NCBI GenBank assembly: GCA_027604505.1
Contig: JADIIX010000105.1
Location: 1 to 64,000 of the forward strand
Length of the DNA stretch: 64,000 nucleotides
Reading direction: 5' to 3'
From: Gonapodya sp. JEL0774
Taxonomy: Eukaryota; Monoblepharomycota; Monoblepharidomycetes; Monoblepharidales; Gonapodyaceae
Below are positions 22,369-33,128 of this stretch, piece after piece. The translations under genes were made by a program, and so were the position numbers. Numbering within the stretch: the first letter of the stretch is position 1; every line of letters starts with the position of its first letter. The notes under the pieces were generated by a model. It did no database searches. It saw nothing but the letters and a program-made list of their open reading frames with translations, and was not told where the DNA came from.

Positions 22369-25300
22369 TCACACCTGCGTCCCTCCCACACCCACGCCGC
22401 CCACACCCACGCCGCCGCCCACTTCCTCCACGACCACGGCCGTGACATCCACTCCACCACCCACGATCCCGTTCCCGTTCCCGTTCCCGCTCCCGTTCAC
22501 CTCTCCCTCCTCCTTCTCTTCCTCCTCCCTCTTCCGCCGCTCGACCTCGCCCACACTCAGCATCATGGTCACCCCGAACGCGGCGAGGAGGACAAACGAC
22601 GCGGCGAACATGACGAGTCGTTCCCGGCGGAGGGTGACGAGGTGGCCGTAGAATATGGGGAATGTGAGTTGGGCGACTTTGGGGGGGGGCAGAGGGAGGG
22701 CGGTTGGTCGATTACACGCGTCGTGAAGGTGCGGGTGTCACACCACCGGCAGTGGGTGAAGACTGGAAAAGGCACTATCACAACTCACGGATACCCCCGA
22801 CTCCCTCCACGACCTGCAAAGCGGAAAACACTCTGGCCTGCTGGTCAGCTCCTGCGAGCGTGGACAACAAGCCCCGTGTGGCCGGTGTGCCCAGGGCGTG
22901 ACAGAGCGGGGCGAGGATGACCGAGGCTGTCCCAAGGGGTTGCGTAGTGCGGGTGGACGGTAAAAAAAAAAAAAAAAAAAAAAAGGCAAGGAAAAATGAA
23001 ATCAAGCTTGTGGGAGTGTCCCCCCCCAGATTTCCCAGAAACCTACCGACGACAATGTGCCAACCTTGTGTGGCCAGGGCGAACAGGATGTAAATCACCA
23101 CGTCGCCCAAGAACGCGATCCTGATGAACCACACTTCGTGGGCAGAACCGAGGACGCGCTGCGAAAAACCCAATGTATTTTGATTCACTTTCGGCCTTCA
23201 CGTCCTTCCCGCAAAACGAAAACACAAGCGACACGACACGTCCGGCACTCGCAACCCCCCGCGGACATCCCTCCGGCCACACATGTCGCACCACACCCCT
23301 ACACCTCCACAACCCCCAAACCCGGACCCACCTTCCCCCACCCGACCGCCCACGGCAAGAACCCCACCAAGGCGAACACCTCGCTGACGGCCAAGAGCGA
23401 GATGAACATGCCCAGCTCGAACGCGCCCCAGTCGAATTCGAGACGAGTGTAGAGGACCATGACGACGGTATGGTGTGNNNNNNNNNNCTCAGGGGGGGGG
23501 GGGTGGGGGGGTTGGGTGCGGAGGTGGGATGAACACCTTTAAGCTGCGCCACGACCGCACCGCTATCCACCCGTGCATCCCCGACCTACATACCGGCCCT
23601 CCCTCCCGCTGTCCCGATGGTATACAACAACATGGCCCCCACGAGCACGGTGCGGGCCCAGTTGTCCCCACCAAGGGTGTCCACGAGGTGTTTGACGGGG
23701 GTCCACACACCCACACCGACACCCACACCGCTGGTACCTTCACGAGCCACCACCGACAGCTCGGGAGGCGGGGCGGAGGGGGACGGGGACGGGAGCGTGG
23801 TGGGGCGTTTCGGAGGGTCCCGGACCACGAGCAGGACGTAGACGAGGACGGTGAGGTCGAGCGCGAGGGCGAAGAAGAAGGGGGTGACATTGGAGGAGGA
23901 GAGCTGGAGGGCGGGGGGAAGGGCGGGTGCGTCGGCACGGCACGGCCAGAGACGAAAAAAATGTTGGCGGAAACAAGGCCCGCACCTTGACGATGATCCC
24001 TCCTGCTGCGGGACCGACGAGCATCGAAATCATCTGACGGGTGGGAGGGTGGGAGGGGGTGGGGGGGGGGGGGGGGGGGACCGGGCAAGTGTGTGCGGGT
24101 GGGTGGGTGGGAGGTACGGTGGTGCAGTGAGTCTGGGCCAACCATGCACCACATCACGACCACCCCCGTCCCCATCCCCGTTCCCGGTCCCGTTCCCGTT
24201 CCACCACAACCACACTCCACACCCCGCTTGATCCCGCGCCGCCCCGGTATCCCACTCCCTCCGACGTGCAGTATTTGGGATGTGGAAACTGGAACGGTAC
24301 GGGGGTGATTGAGGATCACCGGTCCACCGGCCACCGGCCACCGTCTACATTGCCCCAGCACGCACTGTGCAGCATGCAGCGTGCCGTACACAAAAAACCG
24401 GCACCTACACAACCCCAAACCACGGGTGAGTCCGTCCGTCGGAGGGAGCACCTCGACGCGACGCGCCCTTCATTTCTTCCGTTCCGTGCCGGTCCCGTTG
24501 TCCCCGGTTTGGACCGGCCTGTTTGGACAGGCGTGAGCGTGAGGAGGGAAGTCGGCCACGTCACACCCACCGCGGCGGATGCATCGCATCCCCTTTCATC
24601 CCCCTCATGCGCCCGCCCCCCATGCCCACCCCACCTGGGGTCACCAACCAACTCACCACCACGGCCTGCACCCTGCCCAACACCACGGTCCTCTCACTCC
24701 CCCTACTCGTCACATCGGCCACGAACCCCAGTACCGCCACGCTCACTGCCCCGGCGCCTCCGAAACACGCAGACCCCGCTGCGGCGGCCACGATGCACCA
24801 GAGTGCCGTGGAGGGGGAAATCACACCCACCACCGGCACGCCACCGCCCCCCACCCCCACGCCCGCTGCGGTGTGCATGGCGACGTACGCGATGACGGTG
24901 TCTGCCACGGTTGCGCCGAAGATGGGGAGGTAGAGGAGCGGAGTGCGTCGGCGGGACCAGCGGGTGTCGGAGAGGTGGGCAAGGAGGGGGACAAGGAGGA
25001 GCGGGGGGAGGGAGGAGGAGATGGACAGGAGGGAGGTCCAGGAGGCGGAGGTGGCTGGGAGGGGCAGGGGGAGGGAGGGGGGGGGGTGAGATGAGCGGGT
25101 GGTGGTGGCCACGAGGCCACGAGCGCGCGCAGCACAGCGCGCCCAATCGCTTGCCACACGTGGACCCACCCTGCACAATCGGCGCGTTACATCTTTCAAA
25201 GTCCGTGTCCGGGGAGGTAGCGGAGTTTGTGGGCGGGAGGCTGGTGGGGGGGGGGGGTGTGGGGGGGGGACGTGAAGTTGGAAGTGGGAAGTGGGAAGGT

Positions 25301-26101
25301 GGAAGTGGGAAGTGGGAACTGTGAAGTGGGCGGGGGCCCGGCGCTCGGGGGCTTGGCGTGGGGGCGGGGGGGGCGGGGGGGGGGGCGCCCCCAACAAAGG
25401 GGAAAGGTGAGGAGTGAGGACGGGGCGAGGGATACTTGCGCTATCCGTCCCGCAATTCGCCCACCAACCTCCACCTTCCGGTTCCCCCCCCCCCCTTCCA
25501 AACTCACACATCGTCACAGACCCACTGTATGATGAGCTGTTGGAGAGGGATGAGGACCGCGAGTTGGCCGATCTGGGGGTGTGTGGGGGGGTTGGGATGG
25601 GGTAGGGAGGGATGGGTGAGAGAGGGGTCACGGGGAGAGAAAAAAAAACAAGGAGGAGGAAGAAGGGGGGCGGTGTCGGGAGAGGTTGATGGGGACGGGA
25701 GCGGTGGACGGGAGGTTGGAGGAGGTGCGGTGTGGAGTCTCACGCGTGGTGGTGTGACCAGACGTGCAGGCCGAGTGGGTTGGGGACACGACACGACCAC
25801 AAGAACTCCAAGAACCGCAAGAACCGCAAGCAGGGCGGGATTGGGAGTGCGGATTGGGCATTTGACTCACCAGGAAGAGGCAGAGAGGGAGTCCGACGAC
25901 GTAGAGGAGCTTTGACCAAGCAGCAGAAGCGGAGTGAGAGATGTGAGAGTTTGAGGGGAAGTCTGAAGGGGAGTCTGAGGAGGGGGCGGAGTCTGGATTG
26001 GGGGGGTGGGCCGAGTTTGGAGTGGGAGCATGAGGGAGCAGCGGAGCCCGGGGGTCGTCTGGGTCATGGGACTGGGACTGGGACTGAGACTGGGACGGCA
26101 T
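22369..26101 (-). CDS. Major facilitator superfamily transporter
   Basis: Twelve-helix-type secondary transporter, substrate unknown. Reading leftwards: start 26101 with a Ser/Gln/Pro-rich cytosolic N-terminus and helix 1 (KLLYVVGLPLCLFLV, donor near 25873). Exon ~25578-25513 carries QLAVLIPLQQLII. Exon ~25050-24650 has the loop HLSDTRWSRRRTPLLYL (MFS A-motif position) and four helices, including GSACFGGAGAVSVAVLGFVAD. Exon ~24036-23989 is MISMLVGPAAGGIIVK (motif-C-like). Further exons end with LDLTVLVYVLLVV, LGMFISLLAVSEVFALVGFL, IAFLGDVVIYILFALA and ARVFSALQVVEGVG. The last exon (to 22369) has FAASFVLLAAFGVTMML and a Gly/Val/Asn-rich tail. The introns are unusually G/C-homopolymeric, and one contains the assembly gap, so the exact gene model is incomplete. 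Confidence 0.7.
22963..22984. repeat. Homopolymer run of about 22 A
   Basis: An uninterrupted A run inside an intron of the MFS transporter gene. On the coding strand it reads as poly-T upstream of an acceptor. Its length may be inaccurate because of sequencing slippage. Confidence 0.8.
23478..23487. other. Assembly gap (10 N)
   Basis: Ten Ns sit inside an MFS intron, followed by a long G run. The gap is probably a placeholder of fixed size, so the intron length there is unknown. Confidence 0.98.
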
Positions 26102-26357
26102 AGCGGATGCCGGAGGGAAGGGGGGAAGGGGGGGCTGCTGAGTGGGCAGACTCCAGATGTCCCGATCGCCGATCCGGATTCCTATTTTCTGTCCCGGTAT
26201 AAAATACTGGGTTTATTTGATGTTGAATATTATTATTATGCCACTTGCGTTGTTGATATCTACATATATCTGTTTGGTGTCCCCCCCCGATTGCGTCGCT
26301 CTGTCCCTTGGTGTCGCAAGAGTCCCGGCACAGGGGTTGTGCCGACCCGCGAACTGA

Positions 26358-27030
26358 GAATATCGTGATGGTATAATACGAAGAAGCCCACCCCGAGGGC
26401 AAAAGTACCAAATTCGTATCACGATGGATTAGTCCTTATCGTATTGTTGAAGAGGTTTCTCCAGTGACGTATAAAGTACGACACTTGTATACTGGTGCTG
26501 AGACTACGGCGCATGTTCAGCGTCTTCGAAAATTTGAGGCCCACCCACGAATACTCAATGATGCATTGGGTACTTGTTGTGCACGATGATGCAGATCTCG
26601 CAAAACCGCCTTCAGAGATGCGAAAAGCTGAAATAGCAACACCAATTGGTGTAGATCAAGCTGGTGATATTGCTTATTACGAAATGGAAAAGCGTGATTC
26701 ATGAACAAGTAAATAGAACACTTGTTGAATATCTTGTTAAATTTCGGGGTTACGCTGTACCTGAATGGACCGTTGAGGACAACATCTATGGGCAAGATCT
26801 TATCAATGGTGCGAGAATGCACATCTGGCGGGGAATAATGGACGACCCATCAGCCGCCATTCTAGGCTGGCTGGAATGAAACATTGTCTTGAAGAGCGAT
26901 GCAATGCTCTATTGCAAGGTCCGTTGACAACAGATCAAACGAAACTAAAGCGCAAATGTGGCGGTGCAAATGCGCGAGCTAAAAAGAACGCAAGCAAAAA
27001 AATAACAATGACAGATCTTTTGCTGTGAAA
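26358..27030 (+). mobile_element. Ty3/gypsy chromovirus remnant (integrase tail plus chromodomain)
   Basis: From about 26409 one frame reads KSTKFVSRWISPYRIVEEV and YKVRHLYTGAETTAHVQRLR, the conserved C-terminal part of Ty3/gypsy integrases. A second frame at about 26723-26790 reads VEYLVKFRGYAVPEWTVEDN, a chromodomain core typical of chromoviruses. A basic tail (TKLKRKCGGANARAKK) follows near 26940 and ends in a stop at 27028. The pieces are in different frames and separated by stops, so the element is broken. No reverse transcriptase, protease or LTRs were found here. It lies between the MFS transporter start and the methyltransferase gene, inside otherwise GC-rich DNA. Confidence 0.75.
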
Positions 27031-27953
27031 AGGAGAAGAGTGTGAAGCAAGTGCCACATGAGAGATCTTGTGGGGAATGGTTTCATGAGAACGATCTCGC
27101 TTTGTCCAATGTTGTGCGTCCCCAGACGTGAAGACTCCACACACCAGCTATAGAAATGAAGATTTGGATGTAATTATCAACAACAATGAATTGTTGTGTG
27201 TAGTAAAAAATTCCAATGAGCTCTTAGCTCTCACGGCCTTGCAATGAGCGCAAAGCTTCACCCTGCACGTTCAATTCTCGGGCTTCACACAGGTTGTCTG
27301 CCAAGCAAACAGAGCATCAGTGCACCCCAGCTGACCATGTGATGGACTTCCATCATAAATAGGAAAGCTGAAATGTGACAGGATTTGGTGTGAAGAGCAC
27401 AAGAGAAACTCGACTGGGGACAGCAGCAGCAGAAAAACGCGATCTCGAATTCCGGATCGATTCCTCCTCCTCCCATCCCACACAGTGGAAGTAAAAGAGT
27501 TATAGTTGTATGTATATGTATATAGTAAGTAAGTGTTAGTTCGTTCCGCGCTGGACGTGTGCTGTGGTCCATATGTGCTGCGGTCGTCCCTGGTGTGCCA
27601 ACCCTCTGTGGCCACTCGGCTGCTTTCTTTCGTCACCGCACACGCACGCAGACAATTCGAGGGTTGATCGCATCGAGAGTGTCTCCCAGCGAGCGGACCG
27701 ATCAGAAGGGGTGACTCCTCCTCCTCTCCCTGGCATCGATCGATCGCAGGTCCCCCGTGTCTCCCACGTGCCACTCTCGTCCTGGCACGGCCAAAGGCTC
27801 CACTCCACCCACTCCAGCACCTACTCTCCCGTCCACCGCCTTCCCCCCCATTCCCTCATTCCCTATCACCCCCATCCACCTACCCCATCCCCCAATTCCC
27901 CCATCCCCACCTTTCCCCATCCACCTTCCCCCTTCTCCCCATCCCCACCACCC
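27031..27953. other. Intergenic, promoter side of the methyltransferase gene
   Basis: Runs from the retroelement tail to the methyltransferase ATG. The last 130 bases are almost pure C/T (pyrimidine-rich tract before the start), a common feature just upstream of fungal start codons. No gene was recognised, although open frames exist because stops are rare in this composition. Confidence 0.4.
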
Positions 27954-30472
27954 ATGCCGTCTCCCACCTCTCTCCCCCATCCCGCCCCTTACAACCCCCT
28001 CCTCCCCTTCCTCTCGTCCCTCCCGCACGCCCTCTTCCTCGACGGCGGCCTCGCCACGGAGCTCGAGGCAATGGGGAAAGACCTCGCCGACACCTTGTGG
28101 TCCGCAAAGGTCCTGTTTGAAGACCCCAACGCCATCAAGCGTGTTCACATGGACTATTTCAAAGCGGGGGCTCAGGTCGCCACGACGGCCAGTTATCAGG
28201 GAAGGTGAGTGGAGGTGAGCGAAGCGAACCGGAGACCGGCCCGGTGCGACCGTCGGGCCCGAGCGGAGTGAGCGAAGCGAACGGAGTCAGCATCTGCGGG
28301 CTTTGCCCCACTGAAAGAGAGTTCAGCGGTCCGTAAGGGCCAATGACCCATATCACCGGTCCATGTAAAATTTGGCCGCCCTGAGAGACTTCCCCCCCTT
28401 GTCTTCCGCACACCCCTTTGACCTCTTCGCACCTCTTCCAACCTTTCACACCGTTCCCCCCGTCCCCCATCCGAACCCGTCCCCACCGGTCGCAACCCCG
28501 TCGGTCTCGTCTCCAGCGTCACGGGATTCATGAACCGAGGATTCTCAAGGACAGAGGCCGTCGAGTTGATCAGGCTGTGAGTATGTTATGTTTTCTTCTC
28601 CCTGCCGGTGGCCGGTTTCGACAGGGTGAGGGAGGGCGTGTAGGGCGTGGAGGGGGTCATGTGACATTGTGGCGGGTGGGGTGGGATTTGTCCAACGCTG
28701 TAGTTTTCCACGTCGGACGAGGTTTTCAAGAGGTCTTTCGAGAGGGTGAAAGATGGGTCGGGGGGGAGAAGAGTGCGGAGCACGGAGCACGGAGCACGGA
28801 GCACGGAGCACGGAGCACGGGTTTTGTACTGTTGTGGTAGAAGTGGATGTGGACGCGTGGTAGCGTGGGATTTGGTTGGGGCATTGGACGGGGGGTTGAC
28901 GTGGCGAGACTCCCGGACCGTCCTCGTTCTGGATTCCCTTCCATCCTAAAACTCGCACCTCCCACCCCCTGTTGTGGTTGGGAGTGGATGCGGACGCCTG
29001 GTAGCGTAGGATTGGGGCATTGGAGGGGGGTTGACGTGGCGAGACCCGGACAGTACTCGTTCTGGATTCCCTTCCATCCTAAAACTCGCCCTTTCCCACC
29101 CCGTCACCCCTCACCCTCCCTCTTCTTCCCGCCCCAGCTCCGCCGACCTCGCCTTCTCCGCCCGCGCTGCTCACCTCACCTCCCTCCCGCACCCCCCGCC
29201 CCTCCTTCCTCTCATCGCCCTCTCCTCAGGCCCCTACGGCGCCACCCTTCACGACGGGTCCGAGTACACGGGCGCCTACGTGCCCACCACAACACCGGAG
29301 ACGTTGGCGCAGTTCCATAGGGAGCGGTGCGAGGTGTTGGTGGGGGAGGCGAGGAGGTGGGATGGGGAGGAGGAGGGAGGGGGCATGGCAGGCGGAAAGG
29401 GCGCCTGGTTCGTGGCGGTGGAAACCGTGCCCGCCGTGGCCGAGGCCCGCGCGGCCCTGTCGGTGTTTGCCCCCTCCCCTGCCTCCTCCACCTCCACCCC
29501 GCCCCCGCTCTCTTCCATCCCCGTCCTCCTCTCCTTCTCCTACGCCCCCTCAGGCGCCACCACGAGCTACGGGGACACACCCGCCGCCGTGGCCCGCGCC
29601 GTCCGCGACGCACTCGACGACGGAGTCAATTTGGTCGCGGTCGGGGTGAATTGCTCCCCGCCCGGGGTCGTACGCAGGGTCCTGGCGGAGTTGAGGAAAG
29701 AGTTGGACCTGGTCGGCGTGCAGGTGGACGCACGGGGTGGCGGTGTGCACGGCGCCGAACCCGCACCAGCACCAGCACCCCGCTTCTCCATCTCCCTCGT
29801 GGCGTACCCCAACCGCGGCGAAGTGTACGACGTGGTTCACAACGCGTGGCACCAGGCGGCCGAGTCCACCGGAGCCGGCGGGGTAGAGGCGGGCTCGGAA
29901 CAGGGATTCGCAAAGACGGCCGTCGGGTGGTGGGAAGAGGGGTGTAGGGTTGTCGGAGGGTGGTGAGTAGGCTCGTGTGTGGCGGGGGGGAGGGGGCAGG
30001 CGGGACGGCGGGACGGCGGGTTGTGTGTGGTGGGGGTTGGGGTTGGGGTTGGGGGGTTTTCTCGGCCAACAGTCGTGTCGTACAATGCGTGCACCGCGTC
30101 GCGGTTATGGCCATGTGTGACGCCCGTGCTGCTCCCACCTAACCGCCCCGTTTCCCGTTCCCCCTTTCCCTGCATCCCCTTCTCACCACCCCCGCCACCA
30201 GCTGCAGAACCACTCCTGGCCACATCAGAGCTGTCCGGGCCGCGTTGGAGGAGCGGGCGGCGAGGGGATACGGGGTGCAGAGGGTGGGGGCGGGGGCGGG
30301 GGAGGGGGAGGTGTCCAAGGACAAGGCCAAGGGAAGCGGCGGGAACGAGGTCGGTGTGACACACGAGGTCAAGGGAAACGCAACGAGCGGCACAAACGGG
30401 ACGAACGGGACGCACGGCACGGGTGGCACGGGTGGCAAGGGTGTCACGTCCCCCTCCCCCGCCCCATCCTAG
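27954..30472 (+). CDS. Homocysteine S-methyltransferase
   Basis: Transfers a methyl group from S-methylmethionine or S-adenosylmethionine to homocysteine, giving methionine (Mht1/Sam4 type). Four exons join exactly: 27954-28204, 28517-28576, 29138-29962 and 30202-30472, about 468 residues. Landmarks in order: LFLDGGLATELEAMGKDL, VATTASYQGS, GFMNRGFSRTEAVEL, SSGPYGATLHDGSEYTGAY and FVAVETVPAVAEARA. The zinc ligands are the Cys in VGVNCS and the Cys-Cys pair in GGCCRTTPGHIRAV, the pair being split by the last intron. About 65 low-complexity residues (Gly/Thr/Asn/Lys) extend the C-terminus beyond the normal end. Codons are very GC-rich, like the neighbouring transporter. Confidence 0.92.
28777..28820. 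repeat. 7-bp tandem repeat (gagcacg, about six copies)
   Basis: A simple tandem array inside intron 2 of the methyltransferase gene. Copy number can be read directly and is probably variable between isolates. Confidence 0.9.
28829..29100. repeat. Tandem duplication of a ~135-bp intron segment
   Basis: Two successive imperfect copies, 28829-28966 and about 28969-29100, both begin with tgttgtggt. They share the blocks ttgacgtggcgagac and ctcgttctggattccc and end in an actcgc-containing stretch. Both copies lie wholly within intron 2 of the methyltransferase gene and lengthen it to 561 nt. Confidence 0.85.
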
Positions 30473-31596
30473 CACCTGAGCACCGGTGGTGTGCGTGTGG
30501 GTGTGCGTGTGGAGTCCCCCCCCCTCGCACAATGTGTTGCAAGGGTCGTGGGTGGTGGTGCTTCGTTGTAGATCTGCCATCCGCCGTGCCTTGGGGACCA
30601 CACGATTCGATACGGTCTTGAATTTTTTTGGGGGGGTGAGCGGCTCGGGGCTAGGCGGGGTGGGTGGGCTGGGGGAGCTGGGGGAGCTGGGACTGTGGGA
30701 AGCACTGGACGGGGGACATGGTGGGAACCTGAGTGTACGGGTAGAGTAGAATTTGCGTCTAGAACTACCTTATTCCCCCCCGCCAACGCGCACACGCAGT
30801 TCGGTACTCGCTGCTATTAAGGGTTTGGTGTGTGTTCGCCCGCCCCCCCCCGCCCCCCCCCCCCCCGTCCACCACCACCTCCCCAGTCAATGGTGTGATT
30901 GAGATATGTGACTGAGTGAGGGGGGGGGCCAGAAAGGGGGAACGGCAAACGCGGACGAGGATGGAACAGGCACAGGAACTACGAATCGGGGGGAATTGCC
31001 AGGATGCAGTTTTTGGTTGGATGAGTGGGTAGACGACATAGAGCATTGAAGGTTGTACGAGGTTCGGCTTCTCGGGTGAAAAGAAAAGTGAATCAGCGCA
31101 GGCAGTGAGATGAACAGCCATCGCACGTCGGTGACCACCGAACTGATCACGGATCGCATTTACATTTTTGATGCACGTTCGTACGTTGTTTTTTTTGCGG
31201 CCGATTTTGTTTGCCCCTATTCCTGATCAACAGTGCGAGCAATCTTACGATGGTAGTGTTACAATTTCTCGGAACAAGCCCTGTGGACCACAAACAATGT
31301 GTTATGAAATAGAGTGAGTGTTCGTTTCCGTACTACCAGTGTAACTTTGCACGAACCACAAGTGGTCCACGTACCTTCACATCGACAAGTTCAGGACCCC
31401 GTGGGAGTACGGGCCAGGTCGACGAGCTGCCAAAATCGACGTGCCCTCCACCTTTTGGTAAGGGACAGGAGCTACGAGCTCCTATGTTGATGAGAAAGGG
31501 ACCTTTGTGAGAATGGCCAGGTCGGCGAGTTTGATCACTATGTGACCAGGATGTATGGGAAAAGAGCCAGAGCTGCGAGCTTAGACATGGACCTGC
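30473..31596. other. Intergenic; right border of the GC-rich island
   Basis: Up to about 30900 the sequence keeps the G/C homopolymer style (a C run at 30841-30867). To the right it returns to ordinary composition. No coding region was supported. Confidence 0.45.
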
Positions 31597-32688
31597 TCAG
31601 AACGACGCGGAACGAATGGCAAAACAGCTGTGATCACACACACGGAACAAAGCATAAAAGATCTGGCCAGTGTACCTTGAAAGTATGCCGATCCACGCAC
31701 CGAAAGCTGAGCCGTCCTCACATGGCACTTCAACGTTACCGGAATCATGTTGGCACGAGCCAGGATCTCGAGAGTTCAAGTCAATGTGATCCACAGCTCT
31801 GGTTGAAAGACTGGTGCCTCGCTCCAGTGGAATTCCTGCCGTGGGGATCGGATTGACGCAAAAATTTTGATTCAAAGCCCACGCTGGTGTCCCTCCGGGA
31901 CATGATCTGTCAGTGTACCTACCAAGCGAAGTGATCATCAAGAGTGCAAGAAGGAGAGTGAGAGCTAAAGTATGAACCGTGGCATTCATGCCCGGGCGAA
32001 CTCTACTACGGTTCTTACCTCTCGCGATTGATGCGGCTGATGTCTCCACGACCGCGTACCTCCGTACGAATAGAAAAGGAAGATAGTATTGGAGCGCAAA
32101 ATGGGGTGGAGTTTATGAAACGTCCAGTTCTTGATCTTTGAAGGAACCATCCGAATGCGATTCCGGAAAAGCCAAGTGCCCACGCTATCTGCAAACTCAG
32201 GACATGTGCACATTATGAAAGTTCTGATTTCGATATACAGAATCGATTTGAGCAAGCTCCGCGACACCGCCGTTGAAAGGATGACCGAATGACAACAGAC
32301 TCGTTGTCCAACACGTAATCATCTTACATCGCGGACGATAGATGGTACTCAAAATATAGTGGAACCCATTACGGACGTACGCGTTCGTGCAGTACCATTG
32401 TAGATGTTGTTCGCGAGGATATATCTCCACGATACCTTTGTGCATTTTGGAAAAGCCCGCCAGCATGCTCAAACCGTCAATGTAACACACCGGGATTTGG
32501 TCCAACGGAGCCAATGGTACTCCGCGAGAAAGAGGGAAGGTAAGACTTAATGATGTTTGTTTTACTTTATAGCTTGAGACGAGCGTGAAAGATCGGTGGC
32601 AACTATTATTTAGTGTTCTCATTGCAAAAAGAATTATTGGTGAGAGTCCGCTCCACCAATGCTCAAGGAGCATTAGTAAGGGTTGCAA
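31597..32688 (-). CDS. Possible glycosyltransferase-like gene (GT61/DUF563?), fragmentary
   Basis: A frame in 32688-32197 contains IDGLSMLAGFSKMHKGIVEI followed by YPREQHLQWYCTNAYVRNGF. This spacing resembles the GT61 (DUF563) stretch in which a glycine-rich loop precedes a V-x-E-I-x-P strand. Downstream coding seems to continue through spliced pieces: AELAQIDSVYRNQNFHN, then about 32187-31995 with IAWALGFSGIAFGWFLQ. A final Cys-containing piece reads CPGGTPAWALNQNFC. I could not build a complete gene: no start, no clear stop, and the histidine of the GT61 loop is not evident. It may be a decayed gene. Treat the family call as a guess. Confidence 0.3.
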
Positions 32689-33128
32689 GTTAGTTGCAAG
32701 CTATCACCTTCCAAGCGTTGAATGGGACGACAGACGACATTGAAACTGCCAGGGGGGGACCATCCCACATATGTCAGTATTCCTGTTTACTAGCATGCGC
32801 TGGAAGACGCTTACTGTAATTGAACGGAACGTGCCGGCGTGTACTTGCTGCCATGTGGTCAGCTCTGGAATGCCCATCTGAACCAGTGAAAGGCACCAGG
32901 AGAATCAAATAATTAAGCTGCTGGTTTCGATAAAGATCCACTGGGCGTGTATGCATTGGTATAATAATTGTGAATTTATGTTATGGTGATTTGCAAGGGT
33001 TCCCTTATGAACCTGACCAGGCTGAGGACAAGATGAGTCGTGCTTTCTCGACTCAAAAATTCTGCATCTGCCGCCAATCTACCTATTCCACTGTTCCTGC
33101 CCAGAAAAAACAAACGCGAATTCATTTA
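32689..33128. other. Intergenic between divergent transcription units
   Basis: No supported gene. The open frame of the F-box/LRR protein extends upstream to 32970, but its first ATG in good context is at 33129. Confidence 0.4.

Noticed and set aside
23478-23487. Ns treated as part of a protein
   Set aside because: The Ns fall in an intron. Frames crossing them are artefacts of the gap.
23489-24451. Long open frame of 320 codons on the minus strand in the GC-rich island
   Set aside because: Pro/Arg-rich translation across introns of the MFS gene. Long frames are expected where stop codons are rare, and the real exons lie in other frames.
24561-25631. 356-codon open frame as one intact protein
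   Set aside because: Only its middle part (about 25050-24650) looks like MFS helices. The ends are intron sequence with homopolymers.
28847-29966. Alternative plus-strand frames in the methyltransferase region rich in Arg/Pro
   Set aside because: They are out-of-frame readings of GC-rich coding DNA. The homocysteine methyltransferase frame carries all family motifs.
32970-33128. Extending the F-box/LRR protein upstream to the ATG at 32970
   Set aside because: The upstream 53 residues look non-coding in composition, and ATG 33129 begins the typical Ser/Ala/Gly-rich N-terminus. The choice is not certain.
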